This document shows positions 9,760 to 22,079 of a DNA stretch of 64,000 nucleotides, in pieces. Under the pieces are notes generated by a model. The model did no database searches. It had not been told where the DNA came from and saw only the letters and a program-made list of their open reading frames with translations. The DNA is from Macquaria australasica (taxonomy: Eukaryota > Chordata > Actinopteri > Centrarchiformes > Percichthyidae), in the NCBI GenBank assembly GCA_005408345.1, contig SEMN01001365.1, forward strand, positions 1-64,000, in the 5' to 3' direction. Within the stretch, counting starts at the first letter, position 1; the number at the start of each line of letters is the position of its first letter. A program made the position numbers and the translations under genes.

Positions 9760-12700
9760 ATGGAGGTTCTGGCGGTTCTGAGGGTTTTGCTGGTTGTGGT
9801 TCTGCTGCTGGTTTCTGTGGAGCGTTCTGGTCAGTCTAAACTACTGTCTGAATATTAAGCTTTGTTTGTTTGTCTGTTAGCCGGCAGGATAAAACTGCTC
9901 ATGGACAAAGAGACAGAAGATGTGAGTGAACTGCTACACTAAATGAATCTGTTCCTCTGTGTATTTTTAAGCAGATTAAACATTTGGAATGTGATGCAGG
10001 TGGTGAAACTGCAGGTTAGTGGACGCCACTAAAGAATGATCAATTATCAGATTAGAAAAATGTTCTTTTCATTGTAAATTATTTATATTTGTCTGTTGAA
10101 GTGACAGCTCAGTGATTTGTACTCATTGTTTCCTTCTGGTGTGATTTTCAACTCACTGTGTGTTTCTGGTCAGTCTGATTGATCTGAGAGTCACATGATG
10201 TGAAGACAACAAACAAGCTTTGTAAGAAATAATGAGGAGCACCCACAGTGTGCTTTATGTGGACAGCTGATAAGTCCAAATCTGGGTCAAGATTTGGATC
10301 TGGACTGTGAGTCGATCCAGTTTCTGTGTTATGAGGATGTTTTATGTATTATTAATATTAGAAGTGATGCCTCCACTCAGCCATGTTGTCCAACTTAAAC
10401 AGCAAAATATGTCGTTTGTCCCTTTAGAACGATGTGTGTTTTCTAACGTCACCATCAGCGGGACCACATCAAATTCAAATTCAATGAGCTTTATTGGCAT
10501 GACAGATGCTGCCAAAGCAGTACAGAAATACAATATAATAAAGGCATTAAATAACATAAATACATTTTTAAAAACGCGTTCATCTGTCTGACTTCAAACT
10601 GTTCATTTGAAAATAAACCTGTATTGTGGTGAGCCAACGCTGTGGTTTAGGTTTGTAGCCGACTTCCTCCCTGCTGCTGTCGTAACTGCTGCGGCCCCTG
10701 GAGGGTACTGTTGAGTAGAAACACATGTAACATGTTATGTTAACAGAAAATGTTGGTTCAAAACGGTTTGTGTCAATGTTCACTTACAGATTACTAATAA
10801 ATATAAATATCGAAATATGACCATGAGATTAAGATATTTATTCATTTTGGAATGATATGTTTTACTTGTAATCTGCGAGATATTTGCCTCTGCACATAAA
10901 CATGTTGCTTTTTCTGCATTTTTATTGTTACCCTTTTGTAATACTCCAACTGTCAAAACTACAAAACATTATTATTTCTACTTTGCATCAGAGAGTGTGG
11001 TAAAACAGCAATCTCTCACTCTGTCAGTCCTCCTCTGAGGAAAGAGTGTTTTTAATCCAGCTTTAGTGACTCTGAGGTGCTTAATAAATAGTGTCCATGT
11101 TTCACCTTCTAAAAATCTATATAAAAATAAAAAGGGCAGACAGCCAAAACACCAAACAGCAGAGAAAGTGTTGATGGAGCAGAGCTACAGGAGAAGAAGT
11201 TCCTGCAGCAGTTTTCACAAAACGAAACAAACTGATTCATGTTTATTTGTTGATCAGGTTTTTGGAAATTTGCCTAAAAATTGTGAAACATTTAGTTGGA
11301 AACATGAACAAACTTTCCCCTGTGTCGAAATCCTGGAAATCCTCCTCTGCATGCACACACACAAACACAAACACACACACACGCACACAAACTGCGGTCA
11401 AACAGCATTAATCGGCAGTAATCATGTGCTGATGTTTCTTGTTAATCTTCTGTTTACACATGCGTGTGTGTGTGTGTGCGCAGAGTGTGTGCAATGTTTT
11501 GCACGTTTCAACCTGATCCTGGGTCAGTGTGATGAAGAGGTCGGTGAGGTGGATGAAGACAACTGCTGTCAGAACCCTCAGTACGGTTACCAGGCAGCAG
11601 ACGGAGTGTGTCGGTCCTGTGGGTCAGTGCACACACACACACACACACACACAATCTAAACTGACACTGACACCTCAACTCCCAAACTACTGTCAAGTCT
11701 TAACCCTGACACACTCAACCTTGTGAGGACTGACTGTTAGTCAGATGGGGTGAGAGTCCCCACAGTGTAGTATGTAGACATGTGTCCTCATAACACAAAC
11801 ACACACTGGTATATTTGAGGGCACCCTGGTCAACATAATGCAACATAGCTCCTGGCTCAAACTTCATCCCTAAAACCAAGTCTAAAGACATTGTTGCATT
11901 TTGTCCTGTCCTCACTTCTTCAGTTGTTTGAGGGTTAAGAATTTGGTTTTAAGGCTCTCATTCAGCTTTTCGTTCAACAGATCTGCTCCACTGCAACACT
12001 TACCGTTAGAAACTGAAAACTTTTACAGTGGCCAGTCCTCTCTGTTTCGCTGTTATTACAGACACCTGAACTAACAGCAGACTCGGTTAGGTCAGGTGTC
12101 AGGTGCCGTGAGTCTTGCCGTGTCACTTCATGGTGAGATCAGTCCTCACAAGTCCAACCGGTCTGTGTTGGTGTGTCCTCAGTCCTCCGGTGTGGTCTCC
12201 CTGGTCAGCGTGGTCGCAGTGTAACGTCCTGTGTGGGGACGGAGTGACGCAGAGAAGCAGGACGTGTTTCGGCATCGGCCAGTCAGAATGTGACAACACT
12301 GCGGACAAACTGCAGACAGCTCCCTGCAGCGGCACCTGCTGCGACGGTAAACACACACACACACACACACATTCATTTACCACATTCAACTTCAACATGT
12401 ATGTGATTAATGTGTGTGTGTGTGTGTGTGTAGCAAAGGGGTGGGGCTTGTGGCTCACCTGGTCGCCCTGCTCGGTGACCTGTGGAGGAGGCGGAGTCAA
12501 GAAGAGAGAGAGAGTCTGCTCCAGTCCTCCTGAGTGTCTCTCGGCCTGCAGCGGCCCATCAGAGGAGACAGAGACATGTCCAACACACAGCACCTGCCCA
12601 GGTGACCTGCCTGTCTGTCTCTCACCTGTCTGTCTGTCCGTATGACTGTCTGTCTGACTGTCTCTCTGCCCCTGTCTGTCTCTCAGTTCATGGTGGTTGG

Positions 12701-15700
12701 TCCAGTTGGTCCGGTTGGTCTCAGTGTTCTGGTTTGTGTATCAATGACCAGAGCAGTGATGTCATCGTCCCCTCCAGAGTGCGAAATCGTGTCTGCTCTA
12801 ACCCCGCCCCTTCCAGTGACACGGTGCCACCTGGCAACAGTTGCCCCGGAGACAACTTCCAGGCCCAGGACTGCAGCGAACTCCCCAACTGTCCAGGTGA
12901 GAGAATGAACTGCTCAGGTAAAAAGCTCATGTCTTTAAATGAAAACCTGATGTGTGTTCCGATTGGCTGTCTCTGCAGTGGACGGCAGCTGGGGGGCGTG
13001 GTCTGCGCCTGGGCCATGCTCCGTCTCCTGTGGGGAGGGGCTTCAGCTGTCAAGCAGGACATGTGATCGCCCCGCCCCTAAATATGGCGGTCGGGTCTGT
13101 GATGGACCGAGCACTCAGAGCAGCGTCTGTCAGAGTCCCTGTCCTGGTAACACACACACACTCTCTAACCCCTCCAACACGCACACACTTTCTAAGCCCC
13201 CTTTTAGCATGCCCAAGCGGTCAAAGGAGGCAAATAGAGTTAGGTAGCACTTCAGCACTTACATTTTATTTCACATAGCACCAGTACAACAAAACCACCT
13301 TCCAGTCTCCCCAACACCCACAAACTGAGGCCTTATATATGTCTTCTCCCCTAATTGGCTGGAACATACCATTGCCCAAATTACAGCTACACACATACTG
13401 TACATACATATACAATATTTACATAAACCCTTTCCCCCAAAATATATAAACGCTTAATAACTATTACACACCCAAAATAGCCCTAATAAATACACATACA
13501 TCTTTTACATACTAAATACCATTCAACAATACACACCAACTCCCCTCTACCCACTTCCCACCTGTTGTTATCCTCCCGGAACTAATAAAAGGTGTGCGAG
13601 TCCCCGGGGAATTCTTTTGTCCGAACACCATGGGAGACTGAGAACCGGCAGAGGTAAGTTGTGCTTGATACATCCCTCAATTTACAGTTCCACTTTAGCC
13701 TAGCATAAATTGTACCTTCTATTCCTCCATATGAAAATACATTTGGCTCCTATCGAGTCATACTAATGCACGTTATTTGCTCGTTCACAGACAAACGACA
13801 CGGTGGAACAGCCAAGCGTTCCCGCTGTGAAACCCGGCTCAAACCACTGCAACCTACCAACAATTAATCAATAAATACCTTTATTAAAATACTGTGTGTG
13901 TACTTAACCATGTCTTAATACCTCAATCACCCTCTTACTCTAGTAATAATATATACTATTAGCTAGATGTCTTTGTAACGGCGGCTCGTCGTTACACCCC
14001 CCAACACACACACACACTCTCTAACCCCCCCCAACACACACACACACTCTCTAACCCCCCCCAACACACACACACTTGCGTTAAGGTTGCATTTGAGGTG
14101 ACACGTTCCAGAACGCAACAGTGTGTGAACTCAGTCTTGCGTAGGTGTCCCCCTGAGTCTCTCTCTCTCTCTCTCTCTCTCTGTGTCTCTGACAGTCCAT
14201 GGGTTCTGGTCCGGTTGGTCCAGTTGGGGTGAGTGTTCTTCTTCCTGTATCCCACAAGGCCAAGCTCCCATCAGGACTCGCCACCGCTCTTGTTCTAACC
14301 CCGCCCCTTCATCCAGCCCACCCGGCAGAAGTTGCCAGGGTGACGACAGTCAGAGAGAGAACTGCAACCACCTGCCTCACTGCCCAGGTACACCTGTCTG
14401 TCTACCTGTCTGAATACATAACACTTTCTTTCTCTTCAGAGGTGTCCACAGAGACGGTAACGACTCCCAGGTGTCCACATAGAGAGTGTAACGACACTCA
14501 GGTGTCCACATAGAGAGTGTAACGACTCCCAGGTGTCCACATAGAGAATGTAATGACACTCAGGTGTCCATATACAGTAGTGATGGTAACTCTGTCTTTC
14601 TGTGTGTCTCTGCACCAGTGGACGGAAGTTGGGGTTCTTGGTCTCCCTTCTCTTCCTGTCCTGTTACCTGTGGGGTGGGGCTTCAGGTGTCAAGCAGGAC
14701 ATGTGATCACCCCGCCCCCCAACATGGCGGCCAACCTTGTCCTGGAGAGGGACGTCGAACCAACATCTGTAAGACCAACGTCCACTGTCCAGGTACACAC
14801 AACAGTCCTGTCTTTTATTGCATGAACATTAGTAGGAAACCTGCGTATAACACGGTAAATCTGTCCTTGCAGTCCTCAAAGTCCAGTTTTAATAGACTGT
14901 TAGATGTCTCTTCTGTTCTGTTATTGGCTGCAAAAAACGCAAAGTAAAAGTCACAAGCCTCTGCTCCCTGTAACCAATTTCACTTTCATAATTCTCTATT
15001 ATTATTAAATGCTCGTGTTTCGATTGTATTATTAAGAACATGTTAACTTTGTACATCGACAGTTTACAGAGTTACATCGGCCTGATTTGGAGAATTGAGG
15101 CGGAGGTAGAACTGAGTATCATCTGCGTAACAGTGAAGAGATGATTGTTCCCAATGGGAGCACGTAAAGACAGAAAGGTGACCTGAAACTGAAGTTAATG
15201 TCAGACTTAAGAACTTCCACATTCACAGATGACCTTCACCTGTCATCAACACAAATGTCTCGCTGAGAGGGAGCAACACCTGAAACAGCTTGAATTGTGT
15301 AAATGAGTGTAACTTCCATCCGTTTGCAGTGGACGGGATGTGGTCAGAGTGGTCAGAGTGGAACTCGTGTAAATTCCCATTTGGTGGGCGGAACATCAAC
15401 TGTAAGCAGCTGGGCGGCAGTCAGACCCGAGAGCGCCAGTGTCTCCATCGAGCTCACAACGGATCCATCTGCAGTGGAGACTCTCTGTTGGACAGACGGG
15501 TCTGCTATGATGTCACTGGCTGTTACCGTGGGTGACACACACACACACACACAAAGATCAGCCAGGTGAATGCCTCCTGGTTTAGTGCACTGACTGTATA
15601 TAAAGATGGCCGACGTGTCTCCACTTCCTTCCACTGTACAAAAATGAAGCCAAAATACCCCAGATACAGGAGCTGCCATCTTGCACTGGTGACGTCATTT

Positions 15701-16829
15701 GGAGCAAGACTCTGCGCAGGTTCGAGGTCCCGCCCACCTGCCTGAACTAATCACAGCACACCAGACTGTCATGTCGTCCATCTGTATATACAGTCTGTGG
15801 TCCTGTGGTTTAGTGTTACAGACTTAATGTCTATCCAGAGCTAAGATGGGATTTGACAAACCGTGTGTGTGTGTGTGTGTGTGTGTGCGTGCGTGCGTGC
15901 GTTACAGTGAAAGGCAGCTGGGATGGCTGGGAGCAGTGGAGTTTGTGTAAACCCGCCTGTGGAGGAAACGCCAAGCGCTTCAGGAGGAGAAACTGTCAAC
16001 CTGATTACAGTGACTACAAGTGAGTTTAGTGATTCTGCAGCAGACAGGAAACACTGGGGATCAATGAGTGGAAGGACTCTCAGACAGGTAGAGAGACTCA
16101 GACTCTGTGAGTGATGTCTCGTTGGGTCCTCTTCTTCTTCTGTGGTGCTTTAAATTCAGTTCAACTCTGAGCTCCGTCTGGAGTGTATCAAGTCTCTAGT
16201 TGAGCCACAGAAGCACAAGAGCACCATCTACTGACTGACCAGGATGAATAAAGTCCATTAGTTTAGTCTGAATGTTGGAACATATCATCTTCTACTCAAA
16301 CTTAAGATGTGGCTTTTCTCAGCCAACAGTGTTAAAACCTACTCCTGATGAATGTAGTCTGGTTCAGGTTCAGGTTCTTTACTGTCACAAGCACAGCAGC
16401 TGCAGCAGGCGGCATGAAAACATGGAGGAGAAACAAATTACAATCTAAGACATGAAACAGTGCAGCAGCTAACATACAGGAATATAATATATAAAATACA
16501 GTGGTAGACAGTGTTTGGTGGTGATGGTACAGATAATATAAAGGTGAACCTGCAGGTGCGACATGAAGTCTTTATAAAGGTCACACTGAATGTAAATCTG
16601 CAGAATCGTCCAATCAAACCGGGCGGCTCATTTATCAGTAAAATACAGAAATATCCCAGATGTGTTGGAACGGTGTGAATACTGTGTGTGTCTTTTCAGC
16701 CCTACCATTGGTCGTCTGAAGGAGCCGGCGACGTTCTTTGGGAGACCAAATGCTGACTGCGGAGCGCCGCCCGACGACGGGGGGAAGCTTCAAATTCAGC
16801 CCTGCGCCAACGTTCCCGCCTGCCCCTAA
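9760..16829 (+). CDS. cfp: properdin (complement factor P)
   Basis: Properdin is the secreted positive regulator of the alternative complement pathway; it binds and stabilises the C3bBb convertase. Eleven coding exons: 9760-9829, 11484-11622, 12183-12346, 12434-12601, 12687-12896, 12979-13146, 14196-14387, 14619-14792, 15330-15527, 15908-16019, 16700-16829. They sum to 1,725 nt (574 residues plus TAA), with all junctions GT-AG and phases matching. Residues 1-22 are a hydrophobic signal peptide and about 24-69 the Cys-rich N-terminal module (TSR0). Then follow eight thrombospondin type-1 repeats, each starting with a W..W motif, as in WSPWSAW. TSRs with CSVTCG, CSVSCG or CPVTCG carry the O-fucosylation-type motif. 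The last two exons match the human C-terminal TSR6, including FFGRP. Human properdin has TSR0-6 only; here the TSR3-TSR4 exon pair occurs twice (exons 5-6 and 7-8), giving 574 residues against 469. Start: first ATG before the signal peptide. Confidence 0.95.
12347..12433 (+). other. cfp intron 3: (AC)n at 5' end, (GT)n at 3' end
   Basis: This 87-base intron starts GTAA followed by about (AC)11 at 12350-12371 and ends with (TG)10 at 12411-12430 before TAG. The two tracts are perfectly complementary over about 20 bp with a 40-base loop, so the RNA could fold into a hairpin that brings the splice sites together. The acceptor has no ordinary polypyrimidine tract. Confidence 0.8.
13148..14080 (+). 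repeat. interrupted minisatellite in cfp intron 6
   Basis: The roughly 30-base unit AACACACACACACTCTCTAACCCC lies right after the exon 6 donor (13148-13200) and resumes at 13997-14078 with nearly identical units. The intervening ~800 bases (listed separately) look inserted into the array. Confidence 0.7.
13201..13996 (+). mobile_element. probable solo LTR or similar insertion in cfp intron 6
   Basis: About 800 bases interrupt a simple minisatellite. The right end TGTAACG...CGTTACA (13974-13996) is a small palindrome of the kind seen at LTR termini. Inside are a TATA-like word (TTATATATG, about 13333), a strong donor-like AGAG|GTAAGT (about 13651), an acceptor-like CGTTCACAG (about 13790), and AATAAATACC (about 13871), which together resemble LTR or retroelement leader sequence. 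There is no coding frame. The left boundary and the class are uncertain. Confidence 0.4.
15528..15907 (+). other. cfp intron 9: AC-rich start, GT-rich end
   Basis: The intron begins GTGGGTG then (AC)n (15535-15553) and ends with (GT)n followed by (GTGC)n up to the acceptor at 15906-15907. The ends are complementary, as in intron 3. The MITE at 15588-15798 sits in what would be the loop. Confidence 0.65.
15588..15798 (+). mobile_element. MITE with ~25-bp terminal inverted repeats in cfp intron 9
   Basis: The left end CACTGACTGTATATAAAGAT and the reverse complement of the right end, CACAGACTGTATATACAGAT, match apart from two bases; both continue GG(C/A)CGAC. The 211-base element has no coding capacity. 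It contains the words GATGGCCGAC, ATGAAGCCAAAATA and GCCATCTTG, which recur in a very common non-autonomous family of teleost genomes. The superfamily cannot be assigned from the termini alone. Confidence 0.8.
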
Positions 16830-16941
16830 CAACACGCTCACCGATGAATTTAACAACAATAAGTACAATATAAACAAAGAGAATATGTCCCTCTGGGATG
16901 TGGTGGAGTAGAAGTAGAAAGTAACAAATAGAATAGACTCA

Positions 16942-16947
16942 AATAAA
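16942..16947 (+). terminator. candidate cfp polyadenylation signal
   Basis: AATAAA 113 bases after the properdin stop codon, on the coding strand, is the first canonical signal. It lies within sequence related to a dispersed repeat, so its use is uncertain. Confidence 0.45.
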
Positions 16948-17219
16948 GTACATGTACCTCAAAATTCTACTAAAGTACTGTACTTAAATGTGTAAATGAG
17001 TACTTTCCACCACTGATGAAATGTATTGCATTGTACTGACAGGTGTTTCTAATATTTTGTCCACCCCGCTGAAACCATTTAGAAACACTCAACACTGAAT
17101 TAAACAACATGCAGTTTTCTCAGCTGTTAACGATCAAGTCATTAATATCAGAAGTGGAGCATGCTCAGTTGGTCTTAACCATGGAAACCCCAACAAACAC
17201 TCAGCGGCAGCTTTGTCTG

Positions 17220-17540
17220 TATTATGAAGCAGAGTTTGGGGGTTTCAGTGTCACACCGGTGGTTCACTTGTTACCAGGCTATGTCACCATGGTAACCTGC
17301 TGTTGGAGACACCAGACCAATGCATGTGAAAGCCCCGCCTCCTGTCTTTGTCACTGTGTGTCCTGAACTCATCCAGCAGACTAAAGCACTGAAGCCTTGT
17401 ACTTCCTGCTGTGGATTCTGTGTCAGATTTATTTTCTGGACTCAGTGAAGCCAGATAATGAACAGGCGTCCGGGGTGTTGGACTGGTTTCTGGTCCAGGC
17501 CTCTGGGTCCAGTTTGTATCTGTGTTACTGAACTCCCCGT
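17220..17540 (+). repeat. dispersed repeat shared with 47760-48490
   Basis: Words shared in order with the second copy are CGGTGGTTC, CACCATGGTAAC, CACTGAAGC(C/T)TTGTACTT and CTCAGTGAAGCCAGATAA. Copy two has the blocks further apart, so one copy has lost or gained sequence. Non-coding; class unknown. Confidence 0.6.
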
Positions 17541-20500
17541 CGGTCCCTCTGATAGACGCAGTGTAAATGTGTTGTGCTGCTCTGCTCTTGACTATTAAAC
17601 TTGTGGGTGTCAGTCCTGTTATGACTCCTTTAGTCAGTGTTGGTGACATAAAACGCTCCTGCAACACTAAACCAGGTTTGTCCCCGACTGGCTGCAGGTA
17701 AGATAAAACAGAACTTTATTAATCCTGAAGGAAGTTCTTCTGCCAGATGGTTCAAAAATTACAACAATATAAGAACAAAAAACCCCCCAAAAGTAATAAA
17801 TGTAGAGTGTGTAAGGAGTAAATGCCAACACCAGCGCCTAATAGAATAACAATAAAAGTAGAGGATGTCAGATCGCAGAGAGAAACTCAGAAAAATGTAA
17901 CCGTCATGTTACGGCTGTCAGCTTTAGCAGGATCTGTCTAAGTTGATCTGTACGTGGACATACTGTAACTCACCTGCACAGGTAACATGGTTAATAATGC
18001 CACACGTCTGAGCCGCTGTCGTCAAGCTAATGGAGGTCAAGACAAGATGTATTTTTCAGATTCAGTCGGTCACATGATATCCTGCTAAACTAATGCTGTT
18101 CCCCTCATTGTCACAGTGAGCGTGCTGATGTTAGCATTTGCTAGCACGGCTATAAAACCTGTTGTCTCCAGACGTCTGTGAGCCTGATGTGATGAAGGTC
18201 TGGCAGCTAACTCTGGTTAGCATTTGAAATTGTTTGATACCAGTGCTTACACCCAAACTATACTTTTTTTTTTTAAACACTGCTTTGAAAAATATAAACA
18301 TGATTTTTGTGTAATTTAAACAAAAGCAGCTGCACAACAATTCTGAATAAAAGTGTAAAACTGGAGAAACGATGATTTCAATCAAAGAAGTCAACAAGAG
18401 ACATTTGATAGTCAGACACACTTCAGTCTTACCAAAGACGTGTTCTTGTAAAGGTGAAAGGCTGGGTATCGAACCTGAAGACAGAAAGAAGCTCCACCTG
18501 CAGACAAACATTAGCCCCGCCCACACTGTTTATTAACAGGTGACTGCACAAAAAGGACTGCTTTGCACCAAAGATGATGGATTACTTCTTCACTGTTCCT
18601 CCACAACAAAAATGTCATCTTTCAGCAGGTCTCCAGTCCTTCAGTGTGCTGCATTCATACTTATGTCCCCCCCCCCCCACTGTTTTGACATCATGGAAGT
18701 GTCCCCACAGGGCGCTCAGGTCCCAGCTCCAGTGTTCCCAGTCTCTGCTGGGACAGAACCAGTGTCTGAATCAATAAAGGTCCAGTCCATCAAAGAAACA
18801 CTGCAGTTCAGTAGTCGTCACGATAAGCCTCCTTCTTTTCCTCTATTTTTTTTTCAGTTTTTGGGAATCTTGCGGCAGCAGTCGGTGCGGCCGGTCGCCT
18901 CTGGGATCCTGTTTCTTACCAAACGCTTGGAAAACAAAATGGAAACAGAATTAAAACAAAACCATTTTTTACCTTTGCACAGACTTTTACCCTGATGTAT
19001 GTTCCTGCTCTTCTAGTCAACTCTTTTATTTCTCTTCATTACTTCTTAAATCCCGACCCAGTACGTTGAAAAATGTTACAAAAATAGACGTGGATTAGTT
19101 TTCTTAGGTTTGTGCTGTTTTAGATTCAAGGCTGGAATATCAGACTACAAGTTAGAGTTCTGCATGAGACCCGAACCCAGTCCGAACCAGCAGCTTTAAG
19201 ACCAAAACCCTACCCGAGACCTGAAGGTATATTTGTGTTTTATTTATTTTGTCCTGTTACTGACCATTCGCTCGGCAGGTCAAAGGCCTCAGGAGCTTCA
19301 AACAAAGTGCTGTCGGCATCTGAAACATCAATTTTTGCAACTTTCCAAAAGCTAAAATCCACCCACCACGGCCACTTTATGCAGAGATCTTACTCCAGGT
19401 GTGTGGGGTTTGAACTAACCTCTCAAGATCTCTGACTTTTCACCCGGTCTTCAAGAATGGCCGTTTGGAGCAGCTACGAACACTTTTGACTTTAGACGTA
19501 GTCGGACGAACTAGTTTGTTTCGAGCAGATCTCGGCCTTCAGCCTGACGTTCCTAAAGATATCTCTGAATAACTCTGCTACATCTGACTCGGCCTAGTGC
19601 CTAAAATACTGCATACACAAAGCATGATAATAAATTACATTTGAAAACAGTGAAACCTGAGCCCAATCATTCTATAAGAACTAGATAAAGTTAGCTGACA
19701 TAGAACTACTTGGTCCTTCTCACTTTTGCTAGGGCAAAGTTAGCGCTACCATTGGCTAATGCTAACTAGCAAGAACATCAAGTTAGTTAGGAGTCAAACT
19801 CTTGATGATCTTCCTCTCTTTGAGACTCAACTGACTTGTTTTGCCTAAATTCAGACTCGACCTCTTCCAGACGAACGGTGGCTGAAAGTCAGAACCAGCT
19901 CTACAGTGGAGGCAGTCGGCCCGGCCCGGTAAACAAACATGAAAAATGCTGAGCTTTACACAACGAACTGGCTCGTCAGAGTTGGGTCGGGTAACAGAAC
20001 TCTAACACAAGTATCAAACAGAAACTTTATTTGTTTAAGGTTTAGCATCTGATAAATAATCTTGGCAACAAATACTTAAAATTCACAGCAACACTCTGTT
20101 GCCACTGTCAGCATATCCAGTTGGACCAGGACAGCAGAGGAAAGGTTGTCCAGGAATCAGAAAAAAAGCTGCATGTTTACGTCAAACACAAATTAATAAA
20201 TCTTCAATAAGGACATTCAATTAAAGCTGACTTCAGAAACAGCACCTGACAAAACGATCTCACCTCGAGCTCCAGTCAGTTCTGGAGCTTTCAGCCGTAT
20301 CTCAGGATTTTCATCAGCAGACAGTTTGTCATGAAACTGTTTTTTCAGAGCACTTTGAGGACTTCAGGTAAAATTCAGACGTCAACGTGGACGAGCTCTG
20401 AGGACCGAAACGTAGTTCACGAGGAAACAGCGGCGTTTTTGATCCAAAGAGTTTTTGGTGTGCAAGAACTGCTGATGTTGTGGTGTTGAAAGCTCCAGAA

Positions 20501-22079
20501 CAGCTACTAAATGGACCTTGTGGTGAGATTATTTGGTCAAATGCTATTTCCAAGGTGAAGAATGAACTTTCACTCTCAACCTTCAAGCCAACACGGACCA
20601 AAAGTCCTTAAAGTGCTCAGAACAGCTCATGACAGCTCTGTATGCTGAGGAAGACTGTTTTGATCAGCTGAAAGCTCCAGAACCTCCACTAAATGGACCT
20701 TGTGGTGAGATGGTTTGGCCAACTGCTCAGTTCAGTCAACACTTTGGTGTTCAACAGCAACAGTTTGTGACGTCACCTCAGTTGTTTGTTAAAGATACAA
20801 CCCCTGGTTTCAGTTTAGCACTCAGCAGAATCCCAAAATGTCACATCAAAACATCAACAGCAAGCTGGGGGACATTTTGGAGACCTTTGACCTTTGGATC
20901 TGGGGGCTCTGTAACAGAATCAGAGTGCACTGACGAGGCCTTTCTTAATCTGTGATCGTATCTGTTCTTGTGAAAAATCATCCGTTGTGGTTCAGGTACT
21001 GACCCAATTCAAAGTCCACATTTAGCCACGGTCCAGATAACACGTGTTTGTTCTGCCCATTTTACCCAGGATGCTTTGGGAGCTGACTTGTGTGTCACTT
21101 TGGAGTAGATTAGATTTTAAATATGTGGTCTATTTGAAGGTTAGACCTGGTCGCTCCAACCCAAATTCACTTTATTCACTCGCAGAGGTGAAGGTTGTGT
21201 CTACTTGTTGAACTTTGACACATGAACAGGTCCTGTTGACCAATCACAGGCTGCCCTGACAGAGCTGAGCTCTGAGTGGACGGAGAAACAGATACTGAGC
21301 CTGATTAGTGCTAGCATGTTCCCAGCTGGCTAGCGTGTTAGCTCTCCAGCTAGCACCATCTATTTTACAAAGACGTGTGAATGAATTTCGCTGTTACTTT
21401 CTGCCGTGATGAGGCTTCACCTCTGAGTCAATGACCTGATTTTGGTTTTAAATGCTGGAGTGTCCAGGTCTAATCTAAACGCCTCCCTGTCCGTACAGAT
21501 CTGACTGCGTTTCAAAGCTGCAGTAAAGTTAGTAAAGTGGACCTTGAGTTGAGATTATTTTTTAACAGGTGTGAATTCTGAGAAAGACCTCGAGTGTTGC
21601 TGTCGGTTTAAATCCCAAAGTGCTTCTTCATGTTCAGGTGTGTGTTGGAAGTTCAAGGATCCCAGAGGCGACTCAGTGTTTCTCTCCTCACACTGAGCTT
21701 CTTGCTTTTTTTATTTTTAGTTTTTTTAGAGATTTAGCGTCTTCGCTAACAGTGATGTCACGTTTCCTTTAGTCCGTGATGACATCAAAAGAGAGGCGGA
21801 GTCTCCACATCCCCTGTCCCTCCCCTGCCAATCAGAGTGCTCGGAGGAGGGTGGATCATCTGAAACCCGCCCGGGTACAGGACTGAGCGGAGGGAGCTGA
21901 TTGGCTGCAGTCTGCGAGTCCACTTTGAAAGTTTGAACGTCCTTCAGCGATCGAGTGTCCAAAAAATGAAGAAAAACTGAGAAAAGAGAAAAACTGGAGG
22001 GAAAAAGAAAGGAAACATGTTTTATTACTAATAGAACACGTCTGGTGTTATTCTGTATTTTTCTTATTGTCATCAAATC

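Noticed and set aside
9880..9960. Extra properdin exon after exon 1 (GTCTGTTAG acceptor-like word)
   Set aside because: Exon 1 joins exon 2 in phase to give an unbroken signal-peptide/TSR0 boundary; inserting this segment adds no conserved sequence.
20629..20955. 108-residue plus-strand open frame
   Set aside because: Overlaps a duplicated dispersed repeat and shows no family motif.
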